A DNA stretch of 5,433 nucleotides from an uncultured Alistipes sp. (GTDB lineage Bacteria > Bacteroidota > Bacteroidia > Bacteroidales > Rikenellaceae): positions 1 to 5,433 of the forward strand of contig CAUDHE010000124.1 of the NCBI GenBank assembly GCA_958449275.1, in the 5' to 3' direction. Below are positions 1 to 5,218 of the stretch, piece after piece. Every line of letters starts with the position of its first letter. Position 1 is the first letter of the stretch. Both the position numbers and the translations under genes were made by a program. A model generated the notes under the pieces. That model had not been told where the DNA came from. It did not search any database and saw only the letters and a program-made list of their open reading frames with translations.

Positions 1-117
1 AGACTCGTTTTGTCCTCCGCCGTCGGCGAACAGCATAAATATATATTGTCATGCGCGCCGCAGACCGCGATCCGAATGTAAAAACGATGAGGAATGATTG
101 TGGCGGCGGCGAACTGC

Positions 118-134
118 GCGACTCAAAGAGTCGC
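118..134. repeat. Perfect 7-bp hairpin downstream of the groEL terminator
   Basis: GCGACTC (118-124) and GAGTCGC (128-134) are perfect inverted arms around an AAA loop. The hairpin lies just beyond the groEL terminator in the direction of groEL transcription. It has no T tract on either strand, so alone it is not a classical intrinsic terminator. It may be a backup stop or a 3'-end-stabilising structure; this role is inference. Confidence 0.5.
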
Positions 135-137
135 AAT

Positions 138-169
138 AAAAAACATGCGCCGCCCGAAGGCGACGCATG
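138..169 (-). terminator. Intrinsic terminator of the groES-groEL operon
   Basis: Read on the minus strand, an 11-bp stem (arms at 169-159 and 154-144, with one G-U pair) closes a TTCG tetraloop and is followed at once by six T residues (143-138). It starts about 28 bp after the groEL stop codon. A GC-rich stem, a stable UUCG loop and a U tract make this a textbook Rho-independent terminator. Confidence 0.9.
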
Positions 170-197
170 GCAGTTATAATGTCAAAAGACGTGCGGA

Positions 198-1829
198 TTA
201 CATCATGCCGCCCATGCCGCCCTGGGGCATTGCGGGCATGGCAGGCGCATCCGACTTCTTGTCGACCAGCACACACTCGGTGGTGAGGAACATGGAAGCG
301 ATCGAAGCCGCGTTCTCCAAAGCCACGCGCGATACCTTGGTCGGGTCGATGATACCTGCGGCAAGCATATCCTCGAACTTGTCGTCGCGAGCGTTGTAAC
401 CGATGTTGCCTGCGCTCTCTTTCACCTTGTTAACGACTACCGAACCCTCGCCGCCTGCGTTGGCCACGATCTGACGCAAAGGCTCCTCAATGGCGCGCTT
501 CACGATCTGTATACCGGTAGTCTGGTCGTCGTTGTCGCCCTTCATGTTATCCAAAGCCGCTACGGCACGGATGTAGGCTACGCCGCCGCCCGGAACGATA
601 CCCTCCTCTACGGCTGCGCGGGTTGCCGCCAAAGCGTCGTCCACACGGTCCTTCTTCTCCTTCATCTCGACCTCGGTAGCCGCACCCACGTAGAGTACTG
701 CCACGCCGCCCGACAACTTGGCCAGACGCTCCTGCAACTTCTCGCGGTCGTAGTCCGACTTGGCGGCCTCTATACCCGAGCGAATCTGAGCTATGCGGTT
801 GGCGATGGCGTCTTTGCTGCCCGAGCCGTCCACGATAGTGGTGTTCTCCTTGTTCATGCTAACCTTCTCGGCCGTACCCAGCATCTCAAGAGTGGTATCC
901 TCCAGCTTCATGCCCTTGTCGGTCGATACGACGGTACCGCCCGTAAGGATGGCGATATCCTCCAGCATGTCCTTGCGACGGTCGCCGAAGCCCGGAGCCT
1001 TGCAGGCCGCAATCTTCAGAGTGCCGCGCAGTTTGTTGACCACCAGTGCCGACAGAGCCTCGCCGTCGACGTCCTCGGCGATAATGAGGAGCGAACGTCC
1101 GTTCTGAGCCACGGGCTCCAGTACGCCCATGATCTCCTTCATGGTCGAGATCTTCTTGTCGGTGATAAGGATAAGAGGCTTCTCCAAATCGGCCGACATC
1201 TTCTCGGTGTCGGTCATGAAGTAAGCCGATATGTAACCGCGGTCGAACTGCATACCCTCCACCACGTCTACGTGAGTCTCGGTACCTTTGGCCTCCTCGA
1301 CGGTGATAACGCCCTCGTTGTTGACCTTGCTCATGGCCTCGGCGATGAGCTTACCGATGTTGTTGTCGTTGTTGGCCGAAATGGTGGCTACCTGCTCGAT
1401 CTTGGCTATGTCGTTGCCGACCTCCTGACTCTGCTTGCGAAGCTCGCTGACGACGGTCGATACGGCCTTGTCGATACCGCGCTTCAAATCCATGGGATTG
1501 GCGCCCGCGGTCACGTTCTTCAGACCCACGCCGATGATGGCCTGTGCCAAAACCGTAGCGGTGGTGGTACCGTCGCCCGCGTCGTCGTTGGTCTTTGAGG
1601 CTACCTCCTTGACCATCTGCGCACCCATGTTGGCAAATGCGTCCTCCAGTTCGATCTCCTTGGCCACGGTCACGCCGTCCTTGGTGATCTGGGGAGCACC
1701 GAATTTCTTGTCGATAATAACGTTGCGACCCTTGGGGCCGAGCGTTACTTTCACTGCGTTGCTCAAAGCGTCGACACCCTCCTTGAGGAGCTCGCGAGCC
1801 TCTACGTTATATTTGATCTCTTTTGCCAT
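198..1829 (-). CDS. groEL: 60-kDa chaperonin GroEL
   Basis: This encodes the large chaperonin subunit, which forms a cytoplasmic double heptameric ring and folds proteins by ATP hydrolysis under a GroES lid. The 543-residue product is full length for the family. Visible signatures are the nucleotide-binding GPKG (residues 31-34), DGTTT (86-90) with the conserved Asp86, the catalytic Asp398 in the VDDAL stretch, and the GIVPGGG motif (410-416). The C terminus is the flexible Gly/Met tail GGMGGMM that projects into the cavity. The ATG at 1829 gives the usual MAKEI start. Upstream is an A-rich stretch (GAGAAAAAAG in the mRNA) rather than a strong Shine-Dalgarno site, as is normal in Bacteroidetes. 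groES ends 35 bp upstream on the same strand, so the two genes are almost certainly co-transcribed and heat-inducible. No truncation or missing key residue is seen. Confidence 0.99.
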   Translation of the reverse strand: MAKEIKYNVEARELLKEGVDALSNAVKVTLGPKGRNVIIDKKFGAPQITKDGVTVAKEIELEDAFANMGAQMVKEVASKTNDDAGDGTTTATVLAQAIIGVGLKNVTAGANPMDLKRGIDKAVSTVVSELRKQSQEVGNDIAKIEQVATISANNDNNIGKLIAEAMSKVNNEGVITVEEAKGTETHVDVVEGMQFDRGYISAYFMTDTEKMSADLEKPLILITDKKISTMKEIMGVLEPVAQNGRSLLIIAEDVDGEALSALVVNKLRGTLKIAACKAPGFGDRRKDMLEDIAILTGGTVVSTDKGMKLEDTTLEMLGTAEKVSMNKENTTIVDGSGSKDAIANRIAQIRSGIEAAKSDYDREKLQERLAKLSGGVAVLYVGAATEVEMKEKKDRVDDALAATRAAVEEGIVPGGGVAYIRAVAALDNMKGDNDDQTTGIQIVKRAIEEPLRQIVANAGGEGSVVVNKVKESAGNIGYNARDDKFEDMLAAGIIDPTKVSRVALENAASIASMFLTTECVLVDKKSDAPAMPAMPQGGMGGMM

Positions 1830-1864
1830 AGCTTTTTTCTCGTTTAATGTTTGTTATTCGATGT

Positions 1865-2134
1865 TTAGCAGATTGCCAGAATGTCGCTCTGCTTCATGAT
1901 GAGGTAGTCGGTGCCGTCGACATTGATTTCGGTGCCGGCATACTTGCCGTAGAGAACCTGATCGCCCTCTTTTACCTCCATTTTCACCTCCGAGGTGCCC
2001 GGGCCTACGGCCACTACCTTACCCATAAGGGGTTTCTCCTTTGCTGTGTCGGGAATGAACAGACCTCCTGCGGTCTTCTCCTCTGCCGGATTGGGCAATA
2101 CCAATACGCGATCTGAAAGCGGTTTGATTGTCAT
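1865..2134 (-). CDS. groES: 10-kDa co-chaperonin GroES
   Basis: This encodes the co-chaperonin that caps the GroEL ring as a heptamer and triggers release of the enclosed substrate. The product has 89 residues, slightly shorter than the E. coli protein. It begins with the typical MTIKPLSDRVLV strand. The mobile loop spans about residues 16-34 and carries GGLFI (23-27), which takes the place of the GGIVL tripeptide region that docks on GroEL. The remaining core (VVAVGPG, GDQVLYGKYAGTEI, YLIMKQSDILAI) is canonical. The protein ends in Cys after LAI, a small oddity. The ATG at 2134 is preceded by an A-rich leader with no Shine-Dalgarno sequence. It is the first gene of the operon, with groEL 35 bp downstream. 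The upstream region holds several inverted repeats that may carry its control signals. Confidence 0.98.
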   Translation of the reverse strand: MTIKPLSDRVLVLPNPAEEKTAGGLFIPDTAKEKPLMGKVVAVGPGTSEVKMEVKEGDQVLYGKYAGTEINVDGTDYLIMKQSDILAIC

Positions 2135-2175
2135 GTTTTTCAGTGTTTATTAAGTTAATATCGTTTGCACATCGT

Positions 2176-2193
2176 CGGATTTGTCGAAATCCG
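2176..2193 (-). promoter_or_regulatory. Hairpin in the probable groES leader
   Basis: CGGATTT (2176-2182) and AAATCCG (2187-2193) are perfect 7-bp inverted arms around a 4-base loop. The structure ends about 41 bp before the groES start codon, so it lies in the 5' untranslated mRNA if transcription starts upstream of it. The repeat is directly visible; a role in mRNA stability or in temperature-dependent folding is only inference. Confidence 0.4.
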
Positions 2194-2222
2194 TATTACG
2201 TTCGAACAACAGATGTGCCAAA
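2191..2222 (-). promoter_or_regulatory. Weak candidate groESL promoter
   Basis: On the minus strand, TTTG (2222-2219) lies exactly 20 bp before TAATACGG (2198-2191). The spacing suits the Bacteroidetes primary-sigma consensus (TTTG, 19-21 bp, TAnnTTTG), but only TA and the final G of the -7 box agree. The TTTG belongs to an arm of the 9-bp inverted repeat at 2214-2236, so a protein bound there would block this promoter. This is a tentative call. Confidence 0.25.
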
Positions 2223-2236
2223 TCGTTTTTGGCACA
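2214..2236. promoter_or_regulatory. Perfect 9-bp inverted repeat, candidate operator
   Basis: TGTGCCAAA (2214-2222) and TTTGGCACA (2228-2236) are perfect inverted arms with a 5-bp spacer. A 23-bp dyad of this shape is typical of sites for dimeric regulators. It lies about 80 bp upstream of groES, where a heat-shock operator would be expected. It does not resemble the CIRCE element (TTAGCACTC-N9-GAGTGCTAA). It could instead form an RNA hairpin if transcription starts upstream. The repeat is seen; the binding role is inferred. Confidence 0.45.
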
Positions 2237-2242
2237 CATTTC

Positions 2243-2278
2243 TGTCACAAAGCGGCGGTGGCCGTGACAATTTGTCAC
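2243..2278. promoter_or_regulatory. Cluster of TGTCAC/GTGACA half-sites
   Basis: GTGACAATTTGTCAC (2264-2278) is a perfect dyad with 7-bp arms and a single central base. A further half-site, TGTCACAA, lies at 2243-2250 and is inverted relative to GTGACA at 2264-2269. A related GTGACGA occurs at 2303-2309. Repeated half-sites between two divergent genes suggest a shared regulator. The half-site recalls the TGTGA core of the Crp/Fnr family, but the arm spacing differs from a standard CRP site. Assignment to either gene is not possible from sequence alone. Confidence 0.4.
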
Positions 2279-2320
2279 CCCGAACCGCCGATCTCTGCCG
2301 TCGTGACGAATAGTCTGCCA

Positions 2321-2355
2321 TTTGCGCGCATTTTGCGAAATTATGTTTATCTTTA
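2321..2355 (+). promoter_or_regulatory. Weak candidate promoter of the lyase-like gene
   Basis: Two overlapping -7-like boxes, TATGTTTA (2342-2349) and TATCTTTA (2348-2355), each match TAnnTTTG except for the last base. The nearest TTTG (2321-2324) is 17 bp from the first and 23 bp from the second, so neither has ideal spacing. Either would give a leader of roughly 25-40 nt before the ATG at 2390. The core agreement is fair and the spacing poor. Confidence 0.3.
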
Positions 2356-2389
2356 TGGACGCAAACAACCGTAAAACACAATCGCTGCC

Positions 2390-4201
2390 ATGAACCGATT
2401 CATTTCCGTCATGCTGTTCTTTGCCGCTTTGGCGGCGTCGCCCGTTTCGGGTCAGAATCTCGACTACGACAAACTCGCTCCGCATCCGCGTCTGCTCCTG
2501 CGCTCGGGCGACTTGGAAAATATGCGTGCTTTGCCGTCGAAATCGGCCAACGCACGCGTCGTACACGAAAAAATAGTGAGCGAAGCCGACAAGATGCTGG
2601 CCGCCGAACCCGTGACGCGTGAAATGACGGGGCGCCGACTGCTGTCGGTCTCGCGCGAGGCTCTGCGGCGAATATTCTATCTGTCGTACGCATATCTGAC
2701 CACCGACGACACCCGTTACGCGGCCCGCGCCGAGCGCGAAATGTTGGCCGTGTGCGAATTCGACGATTGGAATCCGTCGCATTTCTTGGACGTGGGCGAG
2801 ATGACGATGGCCGTCGCCATAGGTTACGACTGGATTCACGATAGGTTGTCGCGACGTTCGCGCAGCATCATCGGCACGGCGATATACGAAAAGGGACTTC
2901 GCGCTTCGGAAAACGACAGGCAGGCGTGGTTCTTCCGCGCCGAGAACAATTGGAATCAAGTGTGCAACGCGGGAATGGTATACGGCGCGCTGGCAACTTT
3001 GGAACGTTCGCCCGAGTATTGCGAGGCGCTGATAGCCAAGTGCCTGGCCTCGAATCCCACGGCGCAGAAAAGCTACGATCCCGACGGAGGCTATCCCGAG
3101 GGATACGGATATTGGGATTACGGCACGGGGTTCGAAGTCATGCTCGTGGCGGCATTGCAATCGGCTCTCGGCACCGACGCGGGGATATCGGCTCAAAAAA
3201 GTTTCATGCGCTCGGCCGAGTTCATGACTTACATGACGGCTCCGTCGGGCCGCTGTTACAATTTCTACGATTCGGGAGCCGGCGCCGGATGTCTTCCCGC
3301 CAAATACTGGTTCGCGCGGCAGACGGGCGACGCCTCTACGGTCGCTGTCGATGAGCGGTTCATCGAAGCGGGTAAAATTCCCAACGACCGTCTGCTACCC
3401 GTTTATATGGTATTCGCCGCAGGACTCGACCTCTCGAAATCGCACCTACCCAAGCGACGTACATGGTTCAGCGGCGGCATAGCCCCCGTGTTTATCTGCC
3501 GCAGCGGATGGACCTCGGCCGACGATGCCTATTTCGCCATCAAGGGTGGCCACGCATCGAGCAACCATGCTCACATGGATGCAGGGTCGTTCATATACGA
3601 ATACGGCGGAGTACGTTGGGCCGTCGATCTGGGCCAGCACGATTACAACCGTCTCGAACAGGCGGGAGTCGATTTGTGGAACATGAAGCAGGACAGCCCC
3701 CGCTGGGATATATTCCGCATCGGTCCCGATTCGCACAATACGCTTACGTTTAACGGCAACCGTCATAATGTGGACGGACATGCCGATATCGTCCGTCACT
3801 TCGACGCTCCGCGTCGCAAGGGAGCCGTGATCGATCTCACACCGGTTTTCGAGGGCGATGCGAAGAGGGTCGTCCGCACAGCCGAGCTCGACAAAAACGA
3901 TTGGCTGACTCTGACCGACCACATCGAGAACGGCGCGAACGAATCGGCCGTAGAATGGAAAATGGCGACGGAGGCCCGAGCAGAGATTGTCGATCCTCAC
4001 ACCATACGTCTTACCCAAAACGGCAAGTCGCTCGACGTGAAGTTGCGCAGCCGCGCAGAGGGAGAGGCGGTCATATGGCCCGAACATGATTATAAACCGT
4101 TTGAAATCAGCGATAAGAACGTCCGTCGCATAGGCTTTGCAATACGGCTCAAAGCGGGTGAAACGGCCGATTTGGTTGTCACGTTCGTTCCCGTAAAATA
4201 A
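2390..4201 (+). CDS. Exported heparinase II/III-family polysaccharide lyase-like protein
   Basis: The 603-residue product appears to be a secreted enzyme that cleaves uronic-acid polysaccharides by beta-elimination. Residues 1-21 form a signal peptide (hydrophobic run VMLFFAALAA, likely cut after VSG); there is no lipobox Cys. Residues 30-345 look like the alpha-helical toroid of this superfamily, and about 355-603 the heparinase II/III-like beta-sandwich domain. Key visible motifs are NNWNQV (186-191), YPEGYGYWDYG (235-245), HASSNHAHMDAGSF (388-401) and SHNTLTFNG (448-456). By spacing against heparinases II and III from memory, Asn187, Tyr241 and His393 are the likely catalytic set, with His395, Asp413 and His449 as possible metal ligands. 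The ATG at 2390 gives an intact signal peptide. The gene stands alone, divergent from groESL, with no SusC/SusD partner in view. The substrate (heparan-like, alginate-like or other) cannot be told; it could also be a catalytically diverged relative. Confidence 0.85.
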   Translation: MNRFISVMLFFAALAASPVSGQNLDYDKLAPHPRLLLRSGDLENMRALPSKSANARVVHEKIVSEADKMLAAEPVTREMTGRRLLSVSREALRRIFYLSYAYLTTDDTRYAARAEREMLAVCEFDDWNPSHFLDVGEMTMAVAIGYDWIHDRLSRRSRSIIGTAIYEKGLRASENDRQAWFFRAENNWNQVCNAGMVYGALATLERSPEYCEALIAKCLASNPTAQKSYDPDGGYPEGYGYWDYGTGFEVMLVAALQSALGTDAGISAQKSFMRSAEFMTYMTAPSGRCYNFYDSGAGAGCLPAKYWFARQTGDASTVAVDERFIEAGKIPNDRLLPVYMVFAAGLDLSKSHLPKRRTWFSGGIAPVFICRSGWTSADDAYFAIKGGHASSNHAHMDAGSFIYEYGGVRWAVDLGQHDYNRLEQAGVDLWNMKQDSPRWDIFRIGPDSHNTLTFNGNRHNVDGHADIVRHFDAPRRKGAVIDLTPVFEGDAKRVVRTAELDKNDWLTLTDHIENGANESAVEWKMATEARAEIVDPHTIRLTQNGKSLDVKLRSRAEGEAVIWPEHDYKPFEISDKNVRRIGFAIRLKAGETADLVVTFVPVK

Positions 4202-4250
4202 TACGCACGGTCGGTCGAGATGAAATTTTTCGATATTTTTTCACATTTTA

Positions 4251-4282
4251 TTTGGAAGTAATTGCAAAACCTTTTATATTTG
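4251..4282 (+). promoter_or_regulatory. Bacteroidetes-type promoter of the tRNA-His gene
   Basis: TTTG (4251-4254) is followed after exactly 20 bp by TATATTTG (4275-4282), a full match to the Bacteroidetes primary-sigma consensus TTTG-N19-21-TAnnTTTG. Transcription would begin near 4287-4290, giving a pre-tRNA leader of roughly 23-26 nt. This is the clearest promoter in the window and supports the phylum assignment. Confidence 0.85.
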
Positions 4283-4288
4283 CACTCC

Positions 4289-4306
4289 GATTTGTGACAG
4301 CAAATC
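4289..4306 (+). repeat. Leader hairpin in front of tRNA-His
   Basis: GATTTG (4289-4294) and CAAATC (4301-4306) are perfect 6-bp arms around TGACAG. The structure begins at about the predicted transcription start and ends six bases before the mature tRNA. It may form in the pre-tRNA leader next to the RNase P cleavage site; this is inference. Confidence 0.35.
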
Positions 4307-4312
4307 TATATG

Positions 4313-4386
4313 GTGGATGTAGCTCAGTCGGTTAGAGTGACGGATTGTGGTTCCGAAGGTCGTGGGTTCGAATCCCATCTTCCACC
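4313..4386 (+). tRNA. tRNA-His (anticodon GTG)
   Basis: A full 74-nt cloverleaf can be drawn. The anticodon GTG lies at 4347-4349 in the loop TTGTGGT, so the tRNA reads CAC and CAU histidine codons. The D loop has GG and the T loop is the standard TTCGAAT. A G at 4312 faces C73 (4386), matching the G-1:C73 pair that is the identity mark of histidine tRNA, so the mature 5' end is probably 4312. CCA is not encoded. Three positions are not Watson-Crick beyond the G49-U65 wobble: U6-U67 in the acceptor stem, G10-U25 in the D stem and A27-A43 at the base of the anticodon stem. The gene has its own promoter and terminator and is monocistronic. Confidence 0.95.
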
Positions 4387-4390
4387 CTTG

Positions 4391-4428
4391 AAAGCGTTCG
4401 GTTTATCCCGAGCGCTTTTTCGTTTTTT
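4391..4428 (+). terminator. Intrinsic terminator of tRNA-His
   Basis: AGCGTTCGG (4393-4401) pairs with CCGAGCGCT (4408-4416) through nine pairs including one G-U, around a TTTATC loop. Flanking AA/TT can extend the stem. A T-rich tail (4417-4428, interrupted only by CG) follows. It begins four bases after the tRNA 3' end. Confidence 0.85.
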
Positions 4429-4430
4429 GT

Positions 4431-4946
4431 GAGAAGTTCCCGAACGAGAATGCAGCCATTGACTTTATCGTGTCTGCCAAATACAAGGATGGTTACGTCT
4501 GTTCAAAATGCGGAACATTCCATTCTCACGTTTTCCATTAACGGTACGATTATCGTAAACTCTATTGTGGGAATTGTAATTCTGAGTTTTCGGCCTTAAA
4601 GGGTACTATCTTCGAACACACTCACCTTGATATGCGTATGTGGTTGTACGCAATGAATAAAGTGATAGTATCGCGCAAGGGTGGTTCCACACTCCAACTT
4701 AACGGGAGCTTGGTATCCCATCAGTCTGCGTGGCGTATGTTATATAATTCGTTTGGCTATGTAGAAAGAAGAGTACCGCAATATGTTTGAACCGTAGTCG
4801 ATACTTGTGTCGGTGGCGATCCGCGGAAGCAAAACAGGTTGTCTGAGGGCGAATCGGTTGTCAAGCGTAAACGCGGTCGTGGAACATCAAAGAGGCCGGT
4901 AATCGGCGTAAAAGAGCGCCGCACGAGCAAGATTCATGCAGTTGTT
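4431..4946 (+). pseudogene. IS1595-family (ISXO2-like) transposase remnant
   Basis: One continuous reading frame with two internal stops (TAA 4539-4541 and TGA 4788-4790) encodes the N-terminal half of an IS1595-family transposase. From codon 1 at 4431, the zinc ribbon appears as VCSKCG (Cys24, Cys27) and YCGNC (Cys46, Cys49). It is followed by the family signature FSALKGTIFEHTHLDMRMW (53-71), a helix-turn-helix-like segment ending SAWRML (99-104), and the start of the DDE catalytic domain, VVDTCVGGDPRKQ (122-134). Asp124 is the probable first catalytic Asp. Homology fades after KIHAVV (167-172), so the rest of the catalytic core is absent. There is no start codon in frame after the tRNA terminator, so the 5' end is also lost. 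No frameshift is evident, though codons around the TGA appear deleted. It cannot encode an active transposase. Confidence 0.88.
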
Positions 4947-4960
4947 GGAATCCGAATAAG

Positions 4961-4990
4961 GAGGGCAGCAGTTGAGGGGGCAGCAGTTGT
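4961..4990. repeat. Two-unit 15-bp tandem repeat
   Basis: GAGGGCAGCAGTTGA (4961-4975) and GGGGGCAGCAGTTGT (4976-4990) agree at 13 of 15 positions, sharing a 12-bp core GGGCAGCAGTTG. It lies just past the point where transposase homology ends, and may mark a slippage or deletion junction. Confidence 0.7.
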
Positions 4991-4994
4991 TTAG

Positions 4995-5218
4995 TGTGTT
5001 GAATCTTGTTTTTTAAAATCAAAAACTATGCAAAGTTAGGTATTATCCACTTCATGCAGGTGCCTGAAAACAAAAAAAGTTATTAACAATTTATGCTGTT
5101 TTAGCGCGAATTTCAAAATATGGTAATTAAATATGCAACAATATATTTTCGAGAATGTGATTGGGTTTATTATGATAGTAATATTTGCCCCATAGCTTTA
5201 CTATCTGGTTGATAATTT
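4995..5218. other. AT-rich intergenic region without a gene
   Basis: This stretch is far richer in A and T than the coding regions and is crowded with stop codons on the plus strand. I see no credible gene. It contains a lone minus-strand -7-like box, TAACTTTG (5038-5031), without a well-spaced TTTG partner, and a perfect 8-bp inverted repeat at 5174-5205. It separates the IS remnant from the convergent ATPase gene. Confidence 0.6.
5174..5205. repeat. 8-bp inverted repeat downstream of the ATPase gene
   Basis: GATAGTAA (5174-5181) and TTACTATC (5198-5205) are perfect arms separated by 16 bp. It lies 14 bp after the stop codon of the minus-strand ATPase gene. The stem is AT-rich and has no T tract after it, so it is at best a weak terminator or a 3'-end structure. 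Confidence 0.4.

Larger units (their letters stand above)
4431..4994 (+). mobile_element. Truncated IS1595-family insertion sequence
   Basis: This is the visible extent of the insertion-sequence debris: the transposase remnant plus the in-frame tail up to the TAG at 4992-4994. I could not identify terminal inverted repeats or a target-site duplication at either side, and both ends appear truncated. The left boundary lies within a few bases of the tRNA-His terminator. Confidence 0.6.

Noticed and set aside
1..81. Possible gene ends at the left edge (a plus frame open to TAA at 79-81, and a minus-strand ATG at 36 running off the edge)
   Set aside because: Only 12 to 26 codons are visible, the two options conflict and neither has a recognisable motif, so no gene can be supported. 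Region 1-137 otherwise shows only the hairpin at 118-134.
1435..1899. Plus-strand open frame opposite groEL
   Set aside because: It is an antisense shadow of a highly conserved gene with no recognisable motif.
2208..2235. Sigma-54-like site on the minus strand (TGGCAC-N5-TTGTT)
   Set aside because: The -24 box fits, but the -12 box has GT instead of the needed GC, and the match comes from the arm of the inverted repeat.
2150..3196. Long 348-codon open frame antisense to the lyase gene
   Set aside because: It overlaps the promoter region and the lyase coding sequence, its translation is rich in Arg, His and Gln without recognisable motifs, and the plus-strand frame has clear family motifs. 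Such shadows are common in GC-rich genes.
3446..4087. 213-codon open frame antisense to the lyase gene
   Set aside because: It lies wholly within the lyase coding sequence and shows no family signature; it is a shadow of the real gene.
4202..4250. Terminator of the lyase-like gene
   Set aside because: There is a T-rich run (about 4236-4250), but no stem of convincing length precedes it.
4345..4599. 84-codon frame starting inside tRNA-His
   Set aside because: It begins in the tRNA, crosses the terminator and runs out of frame over the transposase remnant, whose own frame carries the zinc-ribbon motifs.
5031..5038. Minus-strand TAACTTTG box as a full promoter
   Set aside because: The -7 box is perfect, but the nearest upstream CAAA complement (5071-5074) is 32 bp away instead of 19-21, and the direction leads only into the IS remnant.
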